Positions 40,301 through 41,254 of a stretch of DNA of 41,254 nucleotides are shown here, piece by piece. The notes beneath the pieces are model-generated. The model saw only the letters and a program-made list of their open reading frames with translations, was not told the DNA's origin and searched no databases. Origin of the DNA: Candidatus Omnitrophota bacterium (GTDB lineage: Bacteria; Omnitrophota; Gorgyraeia; 2-02-FULL-51-18); the NCBI GenBank assembly GCA_016206805.1, contig JACQQX010000022.1:1-41254 (forward strand), written 5' to 3'. Positions within the stretch are counted from its first letter, which is position 1, and every line of letters begins with the position of its first letter. The translations under genes and the position numbers were made by a program.

Positions 40301-41254
40301 TTTTCATAAAGAGCGTTAATCAACGGTTCAAGTAGACGCAAGACCTCTTCCCTGAATTCGGTCGGAATGAGCTCAAAATAGGACTCATAAGCTGCCCTTG
40401 CTTCCTCGATAAATTTATCGCGCACGGGAAAAACATGATCGGTCCACAGTGTTTGAATTTTGGATTCGGGACCGGTGATGGAGGAGACGGCAGGGCCGAG
40501 GCCTGGGAGGGCATCCAGCTTTCCCGCTTTGGCTTTTGTTAGGAGAAGATCGATCGCTTTTTCTTTCTTTACGGGATCGGTGATGGAAGGGACGGCAGGG
40601 CCGAGGCCCCAGAGGGCAGGCCCATGTCCCGCTTTGGCATTTGTTAGGAGAAGATCGATCGCTTTTTCTTTCTTTACGGGGTCGGTGATGGAAGGGACGG
40701 CCAGGCCGAGCGGCCAAAGGGCGTCCTCATCTTCCGCTTCGGCTTTTGTTAGGAGAAGATCGATCGCTTTTTCTTTCTTTACGGGGTCGGTGATGGAAGG
40801 GACGGCAGGGCCGAGGCCTACGAGGGCGCCCGGCCATTCCAATAGAGCTCGTGCTAAGAGCATATCGATCGCTCTTTCTTTCTTTACGGGATCGGTGATG
40901 GAAGGGACGGCAGGGCCGAGGCCTGCGAAGGCGAACTTGTCTCCCCCTATGGCTTTTGTTAGGAGAAGATCAATCGCTTTTTCTTTCTTTACGGGATCGG
41001 TGATGGAAGGGACGGCCAGGCCGAGGCCTAGGCGGGCCTGCCGCTTTCCCGCTTCGGCTTCTGTTAGGAGAAGATCGATCGCTCTTTCTTTCTTTACGGG
41101 ATCGGTGATGGAAGGGACGGCAGGGCCGAGGCCCCGGCGGGCAGGCCCATCTCCCGCTTTGGCTTTTGTTAGGAGAAGATCGATCGCTCTTTCTTTCTTT
41201 ACGGGATCGGTGATGGAAGGGACGGCAGGGCCGAGGCCCAGGAGGGCAGATTCA
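31330..41254 (-). CDS. Giant multidomain protein, 5' end beyond window
   Basis: At least 3,307 codons. The track starts at an internal Met (40863), but the frame stays open in register to the right edge through more repeat units, so the start is outside the window. Modules from N to C (numbered from that Met): 35-aa repeats (before 1 to about 130); helical region; GHKL/HSP90-like ATPase (about 480-720: ITQNSWDAT, DNGPGA, GFFGTGKYT); HELAH metallopeptidase-like motif near 1001; Gly/Pro/Arg linker; one hydrophobic segment near 1350 (LVGLMVSLFLISAF); helical domain; histidine-kinase-like ATPase (EIIKNTDD, DNAGGIP, GGLGMA); possible GNAT-like fold (INPALRGRQLLRPLL); two unrecognised C-terminal modules. 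ARLA motifs mark most junctions. Plus-strand genes at 36.9-37.5 kb lie opposite a linker, so a fusion of two genes by chance read-through cannot be excluded. Confidence 0.7.
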   Translation of the reverse strand, partial: ESALLGLGPAVPSITDPVKKERAIDLLLTKAKAGDGPARRGLGPAVPSITDPVKKERAIDLLLTEAEAGKRQARLGLGLAVPSITDPVKKEKAIDLLLTKAIGGDKFAFAGLGPAVPSITDPVKKERAIDMLLARALLEWPGALVGLGPAVPSITDPVKKEKAIDLLLTKAEAEDEDALWPLGLAVPSITDPVKKEKAIDLLLTNAKAGHGPALWGLGPAVPSITDPVKKEKAIDLLLTKAKAGKLDALPGLGPAVSSITGPESKIQTLWTDHVFPVRDKFIEEARAAYESYFELIPTEFREEVLRLLEPLINALYEKQETEILHRLQLAAEGHELDLSASDLPFKIFRLRMQKITQLLGAYLASQASSISVEPFQDQKNYTLNLFKSLFDLAAKGELDIGQEDINERLFKSLAYGFTLHSREHLAMISTVSDFVEALEEATEGWAGLSDTTHILQFLSEAIKKKPEASGQLSRILDKKPETKKAFLNQLWRAFSSLPIRQAMDYLDWPDKPHELGAARPFMVFLSNDVPELRRAERFVPEGEDTPLPVDGIEISQIMKWIQQHQKKGGYETSDGLDGLFENLDDLPPRSDAWEAEILKNVTVQREEGAHTAEITQNSWDATLGQKGELVVDYYLQKRDDGIEEYVEEASDNGPGADEEDALIIPKSTKAEGAQIDLAGFFGTGKYTRHQGTDRVEIINRNSHRAYLYTFTLTKDDSGAPKRLALTGRRRITNLEGVPMGNTVRRVKLVENTVPELDQMLSHRAWKTFAGLAQHDDFHIYFVDSEGKRQPLTVDYRVLSESDFFAVKPGEKEARNFGKFRILSARDMPLQIVDKRGLRVRDLKEEYMALVPAPLRKHFRELGVILQIPLPLIRNRSAFEHEDEYLPTIQKYVAAEFYKAIVHETLTQTSPQFVFEGFPIDWETNDSYWNSIDTGDRGVIGLASKINQENYRSVSLNELASFLTEPGKLDKEKKFVRLMLLLEVTVEQGGKTSLFLRRLAIQKQVDESLASEQAALMRANGYSVGRIPALEDLPHGGEKVSQALFFQSFRLLMRNPEKIVIDPDQYTSEEKELLRMATSIRKNFGIQEILLVGGDVSFAGAFGVYRGKQAMFLNQRLARGLGRNAANTIIHELAHWLEELMRRKEQALWDEGFVAHSADFTHDAVGTFAEAMKYVAAVALTAHNASRTTTTFAARMTQKQARGETEEGSGKPARLATKTGGRPETEGGRGARLAGEGAGPRNQWPVDRGLGVGVRAPGLVPDGGRLGGTLPRGGLSPEQREPTGLAPFVFGPDPGSFGSTQGHYPGETPLGHFPGSASQVPDVSAGILKTQLIIPDFFQTTLSRSFQLLLETIHVILPVGPQIRLGKVQRLVPIMHEKGRLFNLTLRRNLVAVREAMGRVITDYRQPFAVSEYFNLDGKTRNDLSDSSVFVPPTNVEPTVVRFEMIQPRNTTPQGAGVGARLARSRSLPNFIPPSAAAVGVGASLVGLMVSLFLISAFAPSPPKRPKIGPLPAPAAISRTAADRPASTYENQILKRVESYGRAYDELAAGLFGQEQRDRVVALRMLIEFLETRWKRQRQKGGPALTHAQIEPETIRTIVAYSLQFPKPRKVLLQGLDISEEEAAAVDVQRPEFQVLVDRVVPLLTSDSRFSDKVFFLNLYHRLHKETGVAKLPDMMDPEAAVRFYYLTWAPGVFDKERALLKYWAIAPILRPYPEILENEDAIAEEWILRLRLLSQLDGAFVAMKSGGLEAAEEYLNTAKMNLRAKKARKTYPLRLRQEALNRIERIRVHLKKATAGARLAAVSRNDVALMTPPFLEWIRGLPLHTSARQPAFFEFNLNGNISPVLRVVDAGDSWSIERIRYGERRLYREKIGSVGEGYYRDFSDFINSVVNEKQTGEADPALDHFIEKRRLELERIQRTEIALRSVLGHALLDVITQPQNTLSLNAGAIRAKLVEADNEGFFNAVNRANDIHNKLRTDIERFRSFRTDFRPIITFEQVEKLVLALMTYQAQLETIIQWCEKQDLVDARQKRQKERIIKSASIIREIIESQIEFINGDLILKEIGLRDLIGDLIGLLQAGEEPKVKVGIENRVDKGLRVLAQPHLLRRALGEIIKNTDDVAGRSNRKVTVMIEAMEKGGGVALVITDNAGGIPPEFLRPSSNGRPKMFELGISAKNKKTPDGTVEEKGGLGMAEAWEIVKMHGAKTIEVQNVNGGHENKGAKFQIPLQRAGARLAESDKSNFITDEKPEGWTPEEERNAKNLAREWSEGLLQGLNPIGENLYKLDPNNPDRAALAAIREDAENISKEASKKRNERNLSKLGERVVIETLTNGWPAETVDVINNSAPMYSYPTMILDLGFSNGDSYGEWIKQMQIAHGAVSRIARLLQSYASSPEGSSEFLKRERDKNAVKLSVDKGTYDWFLMLDAFEDRTEELEPLAIDDLFFTPFKVIDYEKGARRLELWVDKSKRTGGFAMPDLFAYSIEISDASGRPQGMRGVYINPALRGRQLLRPLLNKFFETFPDVKQTHPLTRNLVMMSVLQKDYEFSPAEGSVPNAYLKQKKFYMTTQTYEEFIQKATGDEIGGFGIKEVNDLSGLAHDPEAQPLYIGQPLFKTSSARLARVAGPVDPLGQAEIASAPKAPRNDWPAAGARNDGRGPVGARFIAPELLQAVDQSEVPDLAVQSELLPSLNEKNENLIPAVVSILKERSRGVFLIDDFLRNHSEAASGGYLLGLSDLQTQKWVTDLNLVSWPDAYGALHLRDTEENHDRFMESIIADNRAIVFVVPSGLNTHAEAGVTKNEMMWLLNHPDQLGNVYFVFGESDEIGRPARLAEAEVSSARLARVAGPGGLGRRLRAAGLAVTLPAPGAAKTAASGGVMEKPIPASAGMTGVAGMTGVGDTLRRAEIASAPKAPRNDWPAAAAGNDGRGPVGAQFIAPGRSFLSDLRLGTVLPRERVANAAEVGPKAREILADMFVRQADELKRGRIIPFHVEINRHVAVRLVLDDRGTRPARFELLDLHDKDAEGHYAVFGEVPITSYLLQKAIQRRLEAKSKGRAIKAPVSPAVTEEHKEALKIAMQVMADERFGDKMFIQFLRGLGPLQTENRQVLVLIDRDTRSPDRLLSKIQEVKNLIRERGQGTGLGFEHEFVRFVRLNEKRGYFVGENGQAIHRSRLLRYHVVILADVGEDQAFVNTIAAMGGRIMPTGREFTDQGYRVYPGKAEIESCIMEALEKKGTYRIDSPLGRLLSRLIYRGTGILVTILFEKYFLVVNTENGSARIYRIQLSIQPVAFNVGQQVFEVVASLAAVGSAA
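32451..32552. repeat. Repeat-derived linker in the giant ORF, copy A
   Basis: 102 bp, 97/102 identical to 33264-33365. It begins with GGCGCAATAAATTGCGCC (a palindromic family of its own) and ends with an R1 arm GTCATTGCGAGGCGCC...GAAGCAATCTCTG (32515-32552). It is read in frame on the minus strand, including EIASAPKAPRND and VGAQFIAPG. Confidence 0.85.
32577..32624. repeat. Tandem TGTCATTCCCGC repeat arm in the giant ORF
   Basis: CCCCTGTCATTCCCGCCACCCCTGTCATTCCCGCGGAAGCGGGAATC contains the palindrome ATTCCCGC-GGAA-GCGGGAAT and a tandem partial copy. It is read as IPASAGMTGVAGMTG in the linker. This is a third repeat family, distinct from R1 and R2. Confidence 0.75.
32737..32778 (-). other. 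ARLA motifs (two) in the linker before the C-terminal module
   Basis: ARLA codons at 32737-32748 (SSARLARVAG) and 32767-32778 (RPARLAEAE). The first lies in a stretch nearly identical to that at 33400-33411. Confidence 0.7.
33264..33365. repeat. Repeat-derived linker in the giant ORF, copy B
   Basis: 102 bp (34 codons) matching copy A at 97 of 102 positions, containing a partial R1 arm (33301-33327) and a full R1 arm (33328-33365). It encodes AEIASAPKAPRNDWPA followed by RGPVGARFIAP. Being an exact multiple of three, it does not disturb the frame. Confidence 0.85.
33400..33411 (-). other. ARLA motif (SSARLARVAG) at a module junction
   Basis: Codons GCC AGG CTC GCG. It follows the possible GNAT-like module and precedes repeat-derived linker copy B. 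Confidence 0.65.
34552..34563 (-). other. ARLA motif (AGARLAES) after the histidine-kinase-like ATPase
   Basis: The motif follows directly on the ATPase end (FQIPLQRAGARLAES), with the next module starting within about ten residues. Confidence 0.65.
35854..35865 (-). other. ARLA motif (AGARLAAVS) before the kinase-like module
   Basis: The motif divides the helical domain (ending IRVHLKKAT) from the module that begins ALMTPPFLEWIRG. Confidence 0.65.
36868..36879 (-). other. ARLA motif (GVGARLARS) before the hydrophobic segment
   Basis: The motif precedes SLPNFIPPSA and the single predicted membrane segment. It lies just upstream (plus-strand sense) of the DUF7718-like ORF. Confidence 0.65.
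36895..37224 (+). CDS. DUF7718-like small protein (start uncertain), antisense to the giant ORF
   Basis: The conserved part, from about residue 29, reads IGKIISSFAVQIEIFANGKWLPVVRYDTAHGFAHRD...EKTPLF...NEALDFAEADLRANWQNYVDRF. The VRYDTAHGFAHRD block is characteristic of a small uncharacterised family often paired with DUF5647. No ATG/GTG is found next to the conserved start; the TTG at 36895 adds about 28 unsupported residues, so the start codon may be non-canonical or lost. A GGAGG sits about 18 nt before the conserved part. The stop overlaps the next gene by ATGA. It lies on the strand opposite a Gly/Pro-rich stretch of the giant ORF, with codons in register. Confidence 0.7.
   Translation: MRGRVAGLDHFKSDDSRLDVRRRHEHTRIGKIISSFAVQIEIFANGKWLPVVRYDTAHGFAHRDKISPKGEIEKTPLFMHNWNEALDFAEADLRANWQNYVDRFKKELK
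37221..37496 (+). CDS. DUF5647-like small protein, antisense to the giant ORF
   Basis: 91 aa: ELFEKNLELSTEFSKYLLTHPELETQIPENAQVVFLLDSDPELSRKNQDLARKQKAQGQSVLFVRVKG. This matches the DUF5647 pattern of small soluble proteins of unknown function. The ATG has AAGGAG 6 nt upstream and overlaps the stop of the previous gene (AATGA), so the two form a coupled pair of toxin-antitoxin-like size. These are the only convincing plus-strand genes in the window. Confidence 0.78.
   Translation: MSEKELFEKNLELSTEFSKYLLTHPELETQIPENAQVVFLLDSDPELSRKNQDLARKQKAQGQSVLFVRVKGLREEVSRLIDPHLEPSPAL
37555..37620 (-). other. ARLA motifs (two) in the Gly/Arg-rich linker
   Basis: ARLA codons at 37555-37566 (GRGARLAGEG) and 37609-37620 (KPARLATKTG), 54 bp apart. 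The stretch is low complexity, with the pattern GGRPETEGGRG between them, and follows the metallopeptidase-like module. Confidence 0.65.
40466..41254 (-). repeat. 105-bp tandem repeats (35-aa units) in the giant gene
   Basis: The anchor TTTACGGG recurs so that ACGGG starts at 40571, 40676, 40781, 40886, 40991, 41096 and 41201, exactly 105 bp apart; a diverged unit begins at 40466 and the array runs off the window. Consensus GLGPAVPSITDPVKKEKAID plus LLLTKAKAG and about 6-8 variable residues. The pattern of Leu/Ala/Ile suggests paired helices of HEAT-like type. Confidence 0.92.

Noticed and set aside
40861-40863. ATG at 40863 as the start of the giant gene
   Set aside because: It lies in the middle of a repeat unit (AIDMLLAR where others have AIDLLLT), and the frame is open upstream to the window edge.
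40466-41254. CRISPR-like array
   Set aside because: The units are 105 bp, coding and in frame, with variation inside each unit; there are no short repeats with unique spacers and no cas genes.

Overview
The window looks like a chromosome segment of an uncultured diderm bacterium, most plausibly from the PVC side and specifically Omnitrophota (Omnitrophica). The diderm call rests on an OmpA-family/LysM envelope protein, a lipobox protein and an L,D-transpeptidase. The lineage call is inference: it rests mainly on a giant ORF (more than 3,300 codons and still open at the right edge) whose modules are separated by low-complexity linkers carrying an x-A-R-L-A motif, and on many palindromic repeats both between and inside genes. 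No rRNA or other lineage marker is present to confirm it.

Layout. Nearly everything is on the minus strand. From right to left in transcription order: (1) 31.3-41.25 kb, the 5'-truncated giant gene, interrupted on the opposite strand by a small two-gene DUF7718/DUF5647-like module; (2) 30.0-31.3 kb, an AbrB-like antitoxin/RelE-like toxin pair with its own promoter and operator, followed by a DUF5674/unknown pair; (3) 29.4-30.0 kb, a cluster of palindromic repeats, one of which holds a GIY-YIG nuclease gene in its loop; (4) 18.7-29.4 kb, mixed metabolism and envelope genes: aconitase, a deoxyhypusine-synthase-like enzyme, a LOG-family protein, OmpA-LysM, a Bax-inhibitor-1-like protein, an APC permease with a UspA tail, phosphoglycerate mutase, a small MscS-related membrane protein and a lipoprotein; (5) 15.0-18.7 kb, pabB-pabC-purH (folate and purine synthesis) with overlapping genes; (6) 14.2-15.0 kb, a DUF378 gene with promoter and terminator, next to two large inverted-repeat structures; (7) 0.2-14.2 kb, a tightly packed run folC-mnmE-DUF212-LysM/YkuD-accA-REC/GGDEF/EAL-comFB-addB-addA-ZIP, ending at tRNA-Ala(GGC).

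Functional themes. Folate/C1 metabolism recurs (folC, pabB, pabC, purH, and MnmE, which uses methylene-THF). A c-di-GMP phosphodiesterase-like protein sits directly upstream of a ComFB-family protein, a family with c-di-GMP-binding members. AddAB supplies double-strand-break processing. Selfish or addiction-type elements cluster at 29-31 kb and inside the giant gene.

The most unusual theme is repeat invasion of proteins. At least five families of short palindromic repeats occur. Members sit in frame inside mnmE, addA and the giant ORF, where they encode low-complexity peptides, and one intergenic copy carries a GIY-YIG nuclease ORF flanked by the same 12-bp spacer on both sides. This suggests a nuclease-linked palindromic-repeat mobile element that also supplies linkers to giant proteins.
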